Of a stretch of 64,000 nt of DNA, positions 11,273 to 21,880 are shown in pieces. Source of the DNA: Cherax quadricarinatus (Eukaryota > Arthropoda > Malacostraca > Decapoda > Parastacidae); the NCBI RefSeq assembly GCF_038502225.1, contig NW_027195379.1:45001-109000 (forward strand). Reading direction: 5' to 3'. The notes beneath the pieces were generated by a model that saw nothing but the letters and a program-made list of their open reading frames with translations, was not told where the DNA came from and did not search any database. Positions within the stretch are counted from its first letter, which is position 1. The number at the start of each line of letters is the position of its first letter. The position numbers and the translations under genes were made by a program.

Positions 11273-12056
11273 CCTGTAAATGAGGGTGTGTACGTGCGCC
11301 GAATGAAGGTTACGTACTCTTTGCATGCCACAGTAGTATAGTTGTTTGGCTTTCTTTATTGCTTTGGTGAGGACTGATGAATAGTGTTTAAGAATATCTT
11401 TGTGTATTAAGCCCTGTCTATATTGCTTTTCATATTGGTGTTTCTTATCAATGGATTTCAGAATGGTGCTGGTTAGCCATGGGCAACCAAGCCGTTTGTT
11501 TGATCTTTCGTTTTTATAGGACAATGTTTGTTGTATAGTCTAAGTAATTTGTTAAGAAAAATGTCTGTCCAGTCATCAATACCATTGGCCTTGGAGAATT
11601 CTGTAGGCCAGTCAAGTCTCTAGGTCAGCTGTGAACTTCCTTATTGAGGCCTCATCATGGAGTCTAAATGAGACTGTTGCATTCAAGTGGTGGTTTGCTA
11701 ATGTTTTTCAAGAGGAAGGTAGGGTAGTGGTCTGTAGTGCTATCTGTGATTATCCCTGATTTAAGGGGGGCTAGTGTATTGGTCCATATGTGGTCTGTTA
11801 TGGTTGCACTTGTTTCAGTGAGCCTGGTTGGTTTAGTTATTGTTGGTATGAGAAGTGTTGTTCATATTGTTGATGAAATCAGTTACAGGCTGATCATCTA
11901 GTAGGCCAAGGTTGATGTTGAAGTCTCCAGCTAAGAGGTGGTGGTGCTTATTCATTTGTCTGTTATTAGTGCCTTTAATTTCTCACTGAAGTTTGGGATG
12001 TTAGTGTGGGGGTATCCGGTAAATGGCACCGATTGTTATAGGCGTCTTAAGGTTTT

Positions 12057-12410
12057 TTACAGTAAAATTAGCAAAAATGTATTCTCCATATTCATCACTA
12101 AAGCAATTGGTGCTGATGCAAGATAATTGGTTATGGTAATAGATAGCAATACCACCCCCAACTTGGCATGGTCTGCAGTTGTGGTTTGCTGTATCCTGGT
12201 AGAGGGTAGATATCTATTGTCCTGTTTTAGCCAGGTCTCGGTAAGAATAATGCAGGAGAAGGGTGTCTTTAGTGATTCAAGGAGTGACAGGAGGTCATCA
12301 TAGTGTTTGCTTAAGGACCTGATGTTGTAGTTAAGTACTGATAGACTTTTATCATTGTTTAGGATAGTGCTGGCTTGTGATGCTGTGTAGTAAAGGCAGT
12401 TACTTTCCAA
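12057..12410 (-). pseudogene. APE-type endonuclease N-terminus of the CR1-group LINE
   Basis: The start resembles CR1-type endonucleases: SVLNYNIRSLSKHYDDLLSL followed by IILTETWL, which are the strand and the conserved Glu of AP-endonuclease folds. The frame then decays, and later parts of the endonuclease lie in other frames between about 12000 and 11550. Confidence 0.75.
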
Positions 12411-12559
12411 TAGGTTTTGATTGTGTCAGAGGTGGACCCCAGATAATAGAACATATCTAACATTTCGATCTGAAATATTTCATACAAAATTTCCTGGAAA
12501 TAAATGAATACGTATCTAACATTTCGCTGTAAAATTTCTTTCTAACGAATATAATTTTT

Positions 12560-13132
12560 AAATCATGAAGCATACAGCCAACAACTTTCTTTGACATAAT
12601 TTTTTCACTTTTCCTTGCTACAATACTTTTGGATTCTCTTCTCACTGACAAGCTTTTCAATGTTAGGAGTGGTACTTGATAATGCACAATGAATATAGCT
12701 TTCAACTGCAGTCCAATTCCTCTGTTTGGACTTAATGTGCAACAAATAAAAATCCACTCGCATGAAAGTTGATGCAAATGACAAAAGAAATCTGACTGCA
12801 AGTGTTTGACAGATTTGATTAAATAATCATACTGGCCCAAATATTTTTCCATGGTAGACGGCTAGTACACATCTTAAGCTGGCAAATCATTTTCCAGGTC
12901 CAAGAACTCCTTGTGCATAGCCTCTGGAACACCATGAACATTGTTACGAATGGATTCCTGATGAAAAAAAAAACCATCCCTTGTCATGTCCACCTCCAGA
13001 AAGTATCACTGAAATTCATCCCGCATCTTTTGTAAATGCTTGAGAATATGTACCTAGCATGGCATACATCCACACATGGAAATTGAACTAAATATTTATC
13101 TTCAACTCTTCCGATTCAGAGTTCTAATTTCT

Positions 13133-13178
<46 letters not shown>

Positions 13179-13424
13179 TCCTTGGCGAGAGAACAGATTT
13201 ACTCCTTTCCATTGCAGCTGAAGATTCAGTTTGTTCAAGATGCCAAAAATATAGACAAGGTATGCTAGTTCTAATTCTGACAGTTCTAGCTGTAGTGATA
13301 CTGCTCCTGTGGGGAGCAGCAGCAGGATAATACTGCACCACCTCTCGGGAGCCTTAGCAACAACAGCTTGGTGTGTGTCGTGGGCGCTAACACATGGTGT
13401 GAGATTCTCTTCACTTATATCCAT
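12560..13424 (-). pseudogene. hAT-family transposase remnant (ZBED5/SCAND3-like)
   Basis: On the minus strand the order of motifs matches the hAT catalytic and dimerisation region. LAYLVYIFGILNKLNLQLQ (about 13260-13205) comes first, then after a poly-T run KLEL, a TGA stop, and GRVEDKYLVQFP (about 13130-13075). Next is VPEAMHKEFLDLENDLPA (about 12935-12880). The C-terminal dimerisation block contains FLLSFAS, IKSKQRNW and HCALSSTTPNIEKLV (about 12785-12640). At least one stop, several frame changes and the expanded homopolymer show that it is dead. No terminal inverted repeats are identified. A derelict domesticated hAT gene is an alternative. Confidence 0.7.
13134..13175 (+). repeat. Poly-A run, 42 bp, inside the hAT remnant
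   Basis: On the minus strand this is a poly-T run at the position of the Phe-rich KxxxF(F)EKL motif of the transposase. It is probably an expansion of a short phenylalanine-codon run and not an insertion tail, because the hAT coding sense continues on both sides. Confidence 0.85.
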
Positions 13425-13430
13425 ATATTA

Positions 13431-13734
13431 GTGATGCAGATTACATGGCGAGTTTAAATATATGGCCTGAGTTATAACTTCTCTTGACATATGCAAGACA
13501 TCACCATCCCTGTAGAAGCAGTAATTAGATGTACTAGTCATTATATTTTGTTGCAGAAGTACTATGAAGATTCTATGTTCAATAAAGCCTAGAGATAAGG
13601 CCTGTTTCTCTTTCTATCACAACAATTTATTGAACATAGAATCCTGGGCTACCTGGTGGTGATCCTGCGCTATACTACAACACAACATGGAGCGTTTACT
13701 GAAACCTGAGAGGCTAGACTGACCCCAGCTTATC
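13431..13734. repeat. Spacer with an 18-bp perfect inverted repeat
   Basis: The arms are GATTCTATGTTCAATAAA (13569-13586) and its exact reverse complement (13626-13643), separated by 39 bp. The loop contains a smaller hairpin, gcct-agagata-aggc. No gene is seen. Confidence 0.8.
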
Positions 13735-16508
13735 TGGAGTTTTACCTGGAGAGAGTTCCGGGGGTCAGCGCCCCCGCGGCCCGGTCTGTGACCAGGCCTC
13801 CTCGTGGATCAGAGCCTGATCAACCAGGCTGTTACTGCTGGCTGCACGCAAACCAACGTAAGAGCCACAGCCCAGCTGGTCAGGAACCGACTTTAGGTGC
13901 TTGTCCAGTGCCAGCTTGACTGCCAGGGGTCTGTTGGTAATCCCCCTTGTGTATGCTGGGAGGCAGTTGAACAGTCTCGGGCCCCTGACACTTATTGTAT
14001 GGTCTCTTAACGTGCTAGTGACACCCCTGCTTTTCATTGGGGGGATGTTGCATCGTCTGCCAAGTCTTGCTTTCGTAGCGAGTGATTTTCGTGTACAAGT
14101 TCGGTTCTAGTCCCTCTAGGATTTTCCAGGTGTATATTATCATGCATCTCTCCCGCCCACATTCCAGGGAATACAGTTTTAGGAACCTCAAGCACTCCCA
14201 GTAATTGAGGTGTTTTATCTCAGTTATGCGCACCGTAAAGGTTCTCTGTACATTTTCTAGGTCAGCAATTTCACCTTCCTTGAAAGGTGCTGTTAGTGTG
14301 CAGCAATATTCCAGCCTAGATAGAACAAGTGACCTGAAGAGTGTCATCATGGGCTTTGCCTCCCTAGTTTTGAAGGTTCTCATTATCCATCCTGTCATTT
14401 TTCTAGCAGATGCGATTGATACAATGTTATGGTACTTGAAGGCGAGATCCTCCGACATTATCACTCCCAGGTCTTTGACGGTGTTTTGCTCTATTTTGTG
14501 GCCAGAATTTTTGTACTCTGATGAAGTTTTAATTTCCTTGTGTTTACCATATCTGAGTAATTGAAATTTCTCATTGTTGAACTTCATATTGTTTTCTGCA
14601 GCCCACTGAAAGATTTGGTTGATGTCCACCTGGAGCCTTGCAGTGTCTGCAATGGAAGACAGTCGTGCAGATTCGGGTGTCATCTGCAAAGGAAGACACG
14701 GTGCTGTGGCTGACATATTTGTCTCAGGTATGAGGATGAGGAACAAGATGGGAGAGAGTACCGTGCTTTGTGGAACAGCTTTTCACCGTAGCTGCCTCGG
14801 ACTTTACTCTGTTGACTACCGTGTTCTGTTAGTGAGGAAATTATAGATCCATCGACCGACTTTTCCTGTTATTCGTTTAGCACGCATTTTGTGCGCTATT
14901 ACGCCATGGTCACACTTGTCGAAGGCTTTTGCAAAGTTTGTATATATTACATCTGCATTCTTTTTATCTTCTAGTGCATTTACGACCTTGTCGTAGTGAT
15001 CCAATAGTTGACAGACAGGAGCAACCTGTTCTAAACCCATGTTGCCCTGGGTTGTGTAACTGATGGGTTTCTAGATGGGTGGTGATCTTGATTCTTACGA
15101 CCCTTTCAAAGATTATGATATGGGATGTTAGTGCTATCGGTCTGTAGTTCTTTGCTGTTGCTTTACTGCCCCCTTTGTGGAGTGGGGCTCTGTGTTGTTT
15201 TTTAGTAACTGTGGGGCGACCCCCGTGTCCATGCTCCCTCTCCATAGGATGGAAAAGGCTCGTGATAGGGGCTTCTTGCAGTTCTTGATGAACACAGAGT
15301 TCCACGAGTCTGGCCCTGGGGCAGAGTGCATGGGCATGTCATTTATTGCCTGTCCAAAGTCATTTGGCGTCAGAATAACATCGGATAGGCTTGTGTTAAC
15401 CAAATTTTGTGGCTCTCATAAATTCATTTTGATCTTCGACTCAGTCTGGTTAGCGGCTTGCTAAAAACCGAGTCATATTGGGACTTGAGTAGCTCACTCA
15501 TTTCCTTGCTGTCATCTGTGTAGGACCCATCTTGTTTAAGTAGGGACCCAATACTGGACGTTGTTCTCGACTTAGATTTGGCATAGAAGAAATACTTTGG
15601 GTTTCTTTAGATTTCATTTTATGGCTTTTAGTTCTTCCCGCAATTCCTGACTCCTATAAGATTCCTTTAGCTTAAGTTCGATGCTTGCTATTTCTCTGAC
15701 CAGTGTCTCCCTACGCATTTCAGATATATTGACCTCTTTTAGCCGCTCTGTTATTCTTTTCCGTCGCCTGTAAAGGGAGCGCCTGTCTTTCTATTTTACA
15801 TCTACTCCTTTTTCTTAGAGGAATAAGCCTTGTGCATACATCTAGTGCCACCAAGTTAATCTGTTCTAGGCGTAAGTTGGGGTCTGTGTTGCTTAGTATA
15901 TCTTCCCAGCTTATATCGGTTAGGACTTGGTTTACTTGGTCCCACTTTGTTTTTGTTATTGAAGTTGAATTTGGTGAATGCTCCCTCGTGACTAATCTCA
16001 TTTTGTTGGTCTGGGGCTCCACGCATACATGTCTGAACCTCAATTATGTTGTGATCTGAGTATATTGTTTTTGATATGGGGACATTTCTTATCAGATCAT
16101 CATTGTTAGTGAAGATGAGGTCTAGTGTATTCTCCAGTCTAGTAGGCTCTATTATTTGCTGGTTTAAATTGAATTTTGTGCAGATATTTAAAAGCTCGTG
16201 TGAGTTTTCATCAGAGCTGCCTCCTGGTGTTATTACTGCAACAATATTATTTGCTATATTCCTCCATTTTAGGTGCCTTAAGTTGAAATCCCCCAGGAGC
16301 AAGATGTTGTGCAGGAGCTGGAAGATTTTCCAGACAGTGGTCAATTTTTAGCAGCTGTTCCTGGAATTGCTGGGATGTTGCATCCGGAGGCTTGTAGACT
16401 ACCACAATGACTAGGTTTTGGTTCTCTACCTTTACTGCTAAAACTTCCACTACATCATTTGAGGCATTTAGCAGTTCTGTGCAAACAAGTGACTTTGCAA
16501 TTAGCTAG
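13735..16508 (-). mobile_element. CR1-like LINE family L, long copy (copy 2)
   Basis: In minus-strand order the copy has an endonuclease (16450-15720; VVVYKPPDATSQQFQ, LLLGDFNLRHLKW, YSDHNIIEV), an RT N-terminal half (15403-14816; MPMHSAPGPDSWNSVF, NYRPIALTSHIIIFERV, FAKAFDKCDHG) and an RT C-terminal half (14746-14015; QIFQWAAENNMKFN, VLSRLEYCC). It then has the C-terminus (14037-13765). Numerous frame shifts break it. The 3' border acctggagagagtt and 5' border near gcaattagctagacctgg are shared with other copies. Confidence 0.85.
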
Positions 16509-16680
16509 ACCTGGCTCATGGAGGTGGGAAAAGCAGTGGCAGCACTATGAAGAATTGGTGAGGGTGTTGCAGTTCAGAGGGTCATTTGAATACACACTTC
16601 TGGCAAAGTGGCGATTGAGTGAATGTTGGCGAATGTGTCAAATATATATAAAAAAAAGCCTTTAAATGAAAAACAATTTA
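16509..16680 (+). mobile_element. RTE-like 3' UTR fragment beside kinesin exon copy 1
   Basis: The phrases ggtgagggtgttgcagtt, acacttctggcaaagtgg and attgagtgaatg parallel gaggggtgttaatgttgcag, acccttctggcaagagtg and ggagtgaatgatg in the RTE-like 3' UTR at 3520-3600. The same fragment recurs at 30292-30440 and 52944-53085, always next to a kinesin exon copy. Confidence 0.55.
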
Positions 16681-16980
16681 CTAGAATATAATTTACAGCC
16701 ATTTTCATTATCATTTACCAAAAGCAATCAAACATGAATAACTTAAATTACTACAGAATTTAAGCAACCAAGTGCATAATTATGGTAAAAGAAATACTCC
16801 AAGCATACTATATATACAAAGGTCTAGGAAAAATTACTTATTGAAAGACTAAATAGCAAAGAAAAAGGCACAATACTGTGACTGTAAATGGTCCAAGTCA
16901 GACAGAAACGTCGTCGTAAGCTTCTCTCTTCCATGTGCGGGTTATTTGTGTCTTGAAAGAAAATTTAAGAATTCTCATAC

Positions 16981-17243
16981 CTCATCCTTCAGCCCGTTTA
17001 TTGTGAAGAAGATTTACTTCACCGTCCGAGCAATCATGCCCTGCTGCTCTTCGTTCTGAAGCACACCTTCCATTGTGTAAGTCTTTCCCGAGCCTGTTTG
17101 CCCATACGCCAATACACATGCGTTCTGTCCGTCTATTACCGACTGACAGAGCTGTGATATTTCTTCGAATATTTTTGTTTGTGTTGCTCTTGGCCCGTAC
17201 ACCTGATCGAAAGTGAATTCACTCCTTTTGCTTCCATTTTGAT
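16981..17243 (-). pseudogene. Kinesin-14 P-loop exon, E-a type, copy 1
   Basis: On the minus strand a pyrimidine-rich acceptor (TTTTTTTCTAG) opens an exon reading [19 protein letters not shown], then [20 protein letters not shown], then the ATP-binding P-loop [28 protein letters not shown] follows, then TAA at 17014-17016. Behind the stop IFFTINGLKDE stays in frame and ends at a good donor (GAG|GTATGAG). The exon is 263 bp, starts in phase 1 and ends in phase 0. Sequence and phase fit directly onto the next motor exon at 27324-27476, but here it lies downstream of that exon on the minus strand, so it is a displaced duplicate. The order FDQV...[13 protein letters not shown] is that of C-terminal-motor kinesins (KIFC1/ncd). 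Confidence 0.85.
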
Positions 17244-17286
17244 CTAGAAAAAAATAACATTTAATTGGTTATGGTTTATTTGCTGC

Positions 17287-17540
17287 TTCTTTTTCGGATC
17301 ACCTTACCTCAGTGGGAGACGGCCCATATGTTAAAAAATAAAAATGGTTTACTGCAGTAAGGTGGACAATGAAGGTATCCCTAATCTTGGTATGGTATCT
17401 CATGTTGCAAATAATATTTTGAAGGAAAAGAAGCCTCTTTGCTGCACTACGTCTAATACTACTCCAATTTCATCGCATACAAGCGATAGAGAAATATGGA
17501 AAATACAGAATGAATGTACTGTATAGTCTATTATAATAAA
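17287..17540. repeat. RTE tail plus conserved 'K' block, copy 1
   Basis: First comes a plus-strand RTE-like terminus, ctttttcggatcacc then ttacctcagtgggagacggc and an A-rich tail, comparable with GGCCACCCTGCCTTGGTGGG at 3620. The K block follows (ggtttactgcagtaaggtgg to gaatgtactgta). The pair occurs eight times in the window, each time just upstream (minus sense) of a kinesin exon copy. A 60-codon open stretch in K is conserved only because the copies are recent. Confidence 0.75.
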
Positions 17541-18080
17541 ATACTGACCACTACTAGTCCACTACGCAACCAACTACCAACCAGTGAGAGAAATGAAACC
17601 ATCACTACACCATCACTAAACTATCATAACCTATGATAGATAAGGTAATCTGCAACTCGTCCAACTACCACTGCCACCACTACACAACCAGCAATGAGAC
17701 AGTGAAGGGCAACACTACAGGACTAGCCAGTAACTATCACCACTACTTTAGCTTCCAATTACCACCACCACTAAACTAACTACTACAACCACTACACAGC
17801 TAGTAATGAGACTATGGATGGAACCACTACACAACCAACAACGAAACAGTGGAGAACACTACACAACCAACCAACTACCATCGCCACTATTCAACCAACA
17901 ATGAAACAATGGAGAACACTACACAACCAACAATGTAACAGTGGAGAACACTACACAACCAACTACCATCACCACTATACAACCAACAATGGAACAGTGG
18001 AGAACACTACACAATCAGCAATGGAGATGGTGGATGATACCACCACACAACCAAGTACATACAACCATGAAAACCAATAA
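17541..18080 (+). repeat. CACTACACAACCAAC minisatellite, copy 1
   Basis: This is a degenerate tandem array rich in (a/g)ccactac and cactacacaaccaac with interspersed aatg(g/t)aacagtggagaa. Unit length is irregular, about 30-60 bp. Near-identical arrays are at 42760-43305, 49145-49700 and 62440-62980. An 88-codon open frame of low complexity runs through it and is not considered a gene. Confidence 0.85.
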
Positions 18081-18254
18081 TACATGCCACCAAAACTGAA
18101 GTCAAACTCCACACATTACTAAAAAAAAATTATTCCATGTTGACTATTTTCTATCTGGTATCTGGAAACAGTCATGACTGCATCAAATCTTACCTAGTTA
18201 TATTTATTTTTCCACTATCATTATTATTGTGGTCTGCAAAAGGAAGCATAAAAC

Positions 18255-19063
18255 CTACCTGGAGTTTACCTGGAGAGAGTTTCGAGGGTCAACGCCCCCG
18301 CGGCCCGGTCTGTGACCAGGCCGCCTGGTGGATCAGCGCCTGATCAACCAGGCTGTTGCTGCTGGCTGCACGCAAACCAACGTACGAGCCACAGCCCGGC
18401 TGATCAGGAACTGACTTTAGGTGCTTGTCCAGTGCCAGCTTGAAGACTGCCAGGGGTCTGTTGGTAATCCCCCTTATGTGTGCTGGGAGGCAGTTGAACA
18501 GTCTCTGGCCCCTGACACTTATTGTATGGTCTCTTAACGTGCTAGTGACACCCCTGCTTTTCATTGGGGTGATGGTGCATCGTCTGCCAAGTCTTTTGCT
18601 TTCGTAGCGAGTGATTTTCGTGTGCAAGTTCGGTACTAGTCCCTCTAGGATTTTCCAGGTGTATATAATCATGTATCTCTCCCTCCTGCTTTCCAGGGAA
18701 TACAGGTTTAGAAACCTCAAGCGCTCCCAGTAATTGAGGTGTTTTATCTCCGTTATGCACGCCGTGAAAGTTCTCTGTACATTTTCTAGGTCGGCAATTT
18801 CACCTGCCTTGAAAGGTGCTGTTAGAGTGCAGCAATATTCCAGCCTAGATAGAACAAGTGACCTGAAGAGTGTCATCATGGGCTTGGCCTCCCTAGTTTT
18901 GAAGGTTCTCATTATCCATCCTGTCATTTTTCTAGCAGATGCGATTGATACAATGTTATGGTCCTTGAAGGTGAGATCCTCCGACATAATCACTCCCAGG
19001 TCTTTGACGTTGGTGTTTCGCTCTATTTTGTGGCCAGAATTTGTTTTGTACTCTGATGAAGAG
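18255..19063 (-). mobile_element. CR1-like LINE family L, 3' fragment (copy 3)
   Basis: A 234-codon open frame (18993-18289, minus) covers the RT thumb and C-terminus: SARKMTGWIMRTFKTREAKP, LVLSRLEYCCTLTAPF, ITNRPLAVFKLALDKHLKSV. The 5' truncation is at ctctgatgaag (19063), the same point as copy 1. Immediately after it the RTE-like LINE begins. Confidence 0.85.
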
Positions 19064-19077
19064 AGAGATTTTGGGAG

Positions 19078-19647
19078 ATGTTAAGTGAATGTATAGGAGC
19101 CTTTGAACCAAGTGAGAGAGTAATTGTGGTAGGGGACTTGAATGCTAAAGTAGGAGAAACTTTTAGAGAGGGTGTGGTAGGTAAGTTTGGGGTGCCAGGT
19201 GTAAATGATAATGGGAGCCCTTTGATTGAACTTTGTATAGAAAGGGGTTTAGTTATAGGTAATACATATTTTAAGAAAAAGAGGATAAATAAGTATACAC
19301 GATATGATGTAGGGCGAAATGACAGTAGTTTGTTAGATTATGTATTGGTAGATAAAAGACTGTTGAGTCGACTTCAGGATGTACATGTTTATAGAGGGGC
19401 CACAGATATATCAGATCACTTTCTAGTTGTAGCTACACTGAGAGTAAAAGGTAGATGGGATACAAGGAGAATAGAAGCATCAGGGAAGAGAGAGGTGAAG
19501 GTTTATAAACTAAAAGAGGAGGCAGTTAGGGTAAGATATAAACAGCTATTGGAGGATAGATGGGCTAATGAGAGCATAGGCAATGGGGTCGAAGAGGTAT
19601 GGGGTAGGTTTAAAAATGTAGTGTTAGTGTTCAGCAGAAGTTTGTGA
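19078..19647 (+). pseudogene. APE endonuclease domain of the RTE-like LINE
   Basis: A 189-codon open stretch has VIVVGDLNAKVGETFREGVV (catalytic Asp and Asn), then NDSSLLDYVLVDKRL and ISDHFLVVATLRVKG with the SDH catalytic His motif. These are the conserved blocks of apurinic-endonuclease-like LINE nucleases. The N-terminus is missing. A frameshift at about 19640-19660 separates it from the linker. Confidence 0.85.
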
Positions 19648-19657
19648 TTACAGGAAA

Positions 19658-21488
19658 GTGGGTGCAGGAGGGAAGAGGAGCGATTGGTGGAATGATGATG
19701 TAAAGAGAGTAGTAAGGGAGAAAAAGTTAGCATATGAGAAGTTTTTACAAAGTAGAAGTGATGCAAGGAGGGAAGAGTATATGGAGAAAAAGAGAGAAGT
19801 TAAGAGAGTGGTGAAGCAATGTAAAAAGAGAGCAAATGAGAGAGTGGGTGAGATGTTATCAACAAATTTTGTTGAAAATAAGAAAGTTTTGGAGTGAGAT
19901 TAACAAGTTAAGAAAGCCTAGAGAACAAATGGATTTGTCAGTTAAAAATAGGAGAGGAGAGTTATTAAATGGAGAGTTAGAGGTATTGGGAAGATGGAGG
20001 GAATATTTTGAGGAATTGTTAAATGTTGATGAAGATAGGGAAGCTGTGATTTCGTGTATAGGGCAAGGAGGAATAACATCTTGTAGGAGTGAGGAAGAGC
20101 CAGTTGTGAGTGTGGGGGAAGTTCGTGAGGCAGTAGGTAAAATGAAAGGGGGTAAGGCAGCCGGGATTGATGGGATAAAGATAGAAATGTTAAAAGCAGG
20201 TGGGGATATAGTTTTGGAGTGGTTGGTGCAATTATTTAATAAATGTATGGAAGAGGGTAAGGTACCTAGGGATTGGCAGAGAGCATGCATAGTTCCTTTG
20301 TATAAAGGCAAAGGGGATAAAAGAGTGCAAAAATTATAGGGGGATAAGTCTGTTGAGTGTACCTGGTAAAGTGTATGGTAGTTATAATTGAAAGAATTAA
20401 GAGTAAGACGGAGAATAGGATAGCAGATGAACAAGGAGGCTTTAGGAAAGGTAGGGGGTGTGTGGACCAGGTGTTTACAGTGAAACATATAAGTGAACAG
20501 TATTTAGATAAGGCTAAAGAGGTCTTTGTGGCATTTATGGATTTGGAAAAGGCGTATGACAGGGTGGATAGGGGGGCAATGTGGCAGATGTTGCAAGTGT
20601 ATGGTGTAGGAGGTAGGTTACTGAAAGCAGTGAAGAGTTTTTACGAGGATAGTGAGGCTCAAGTTAGAGTATGTAGGAAAGAGGGAATTTTTTTCCCAGT
20701 AAAAGTAGGCCTTAGACAAGGATGTGTGATGTCACCGTGGTTGTTTAATATATTTATAGATGGGGTTGTAAGAGAAGTAAATGCGAGGGTCTTGACAAGA
20801 GGCGTGGAGTTAAGATAAAGAATCACACACAAAGTGGGAGTTGTCACAGCTGCTCTTTGCTGATGACACTGTGCTCTTGGGAGATTCTGAAGAGAAGTTG
20901 CAGAGATTGGTGGATGATTTTGGTAGGGTGTGCAAAAAAAGAAAATTAAAGGTGAATACAGGAAAGAGTAAGGTAATGAGGATAACAAAAAGATTAGGTG
21001 ATGAAAGATTGGATATCAGATTGGAGGGAGAGTATGGAGGAGGTGAACGTATTCAGATATTTGGGAGTGGACGTGTCAGCAGATGGGTCTATGAAAGATG
21101 AGGTGAATCATAGAATTGATGAGGGAAAAAAGAGTGAGTGGTGCACTTAGGAGTCTGGAGACAAAGAACTTTGTCCTTGGAGGCAAAGAGGGGAATGTAT
21201 GAGAGTATAGTTTTACCAACGCTCTTATATGGGTGTGAAGCGTGGGTGATTAATGTTGCATTGAGGAGAAGGCTGGAGGCAGTGGAGATGTCATGTCTGA
21301 GGGCAATGTGTGGTGTGAATATAATGCAGAGAATTCGTAGTTTGGAAGTTAGGAGGTGTGGGATTACCAAAACTGTTGTCCAGAGGGCTGAGGAAGGGTT
21401 GTTGAGGTGGTTCGGACATGTAGAGAGAATGGAGCGAAACAATGACTTCAAGAGTGTATCAGTCTGTAGTGGAAGGAAGGCGGGGTAG
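19658..21488 (+). pseudogene. RTE-like linker and reverse transcriptase, broken
   Basis: The lysine/arginine-rich linker (19658-19897) leads to KGGKAAGIDGIKIEMLKAGG (about 20150) and CIVPLYKGKGDKR, then a frame break at about 20335. The next frame has EQGGFRKGRGCVDQVF, the catalytic VAFMDLEKAYDRVDRG (about 20530) and VGLRQGCVMSPWLFN. After a break at about 20815 come LLFADDTVLLGD (about 20848) and, in a last frame, LPTLLYGCEAWV to GHVERMERN (21210-21440). At least three frameshifts disable it. Confidence 0.85.
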
Positions 21489-21880
21489 GGGTCGGCCTAG
21501 GAAAGGTTGGAGGGAGGGGGTAAAGGAGGTTTTGTGTGCGAGGGGCTTGGACTTCCAGCAGGCATGCGTGAGCGTGTTTGATAGGAGTGAATGGAGACAA
21601 ATGGTTTTTAATACTTGACGTGCTGTTGGAGTGTGAGCAAAGTAACATTTATGAAGGGATTCAGGGAAACCGGCAGGCCGGACTTGAGTCCTGGAGATGG
21701 GAAGTACAGTGCCTGCACTCTTGAAGGAGGGGTGTTAATGTTGGTTTAAAAACTGTAGTGTAAAGCACCCTTCTGGCAAGACAGTGATGGAGTGAATGAT
21801 GGTGAAAGTTTTTCTTTTTCGGGCCACCCTGCCTTGGTGGGAATCGGCCAGTGTGATAATAAAAAAAAAATAAGACTCCA

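Larger units (their letters stand above)
8717..12420 (-). mobile_element. CR1-group LINE, long but inactive copy
   Basis: In minus-strand order there is an APE endonuclease start (12410-12060), further endonuclease and linker (to about 10850), reverse transcriptase (10578-9745 and 9800-9432), and a 3' UTR ending in TTTGAATTTGAATT at 8717. The 3' terminus matches the fragment at 5947-6160. A 332-bp insertion flanked by CCTGT repeats interrupts it at 10941-11272. The clade is judged from the NNYRPISNLPLLSKIFEKLV type RT and the short-repeat tail; Jockey-group relatives such as Daphne are equally possible. Confidence 0.8.
19064..21880 (+). mobile_element. RTE-like LINE, longer copy with endonuclease and RT
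   Basis: It contains the C-terminal two thirds of an APE endonuclease, a linker, RT and the complete 3' UTR ending GGCCACCCTGCCTTGGTGGG, then tcggccagtgtgataataa and A-rich sequence at 21850-21880. The 5' end is truncated inside the endonuclease, where it abuts the family-L fragment. Compared with the copy at 2049 it retains about 1.1 kb more at the 5' side. Confidence 0.85.

Noticed and set aside
17344..17526. 60-codon frame MVYCSKVD(N/K)EGIPNLG repeated in most K blocks
   Set aside because: It begins in an RTE tail, has no recognisable domain or splice context, and varies only as recent copies do.
17814..18080. 88-codon open frame (rich in TTQPTTKQWRTLHNQ-type repeats) conserved in four places
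   Set aside because: It lies wholly in a tandem minisatellite, is low-complexity, and its conservation is explained by recent duplication of the blocks.
17541..18080. CRISPR-like repeat array
   Set aside because: Units are irregular, there are no unique spacers of uniform length, and the genome is eukaryotic; this is a minisatellite.
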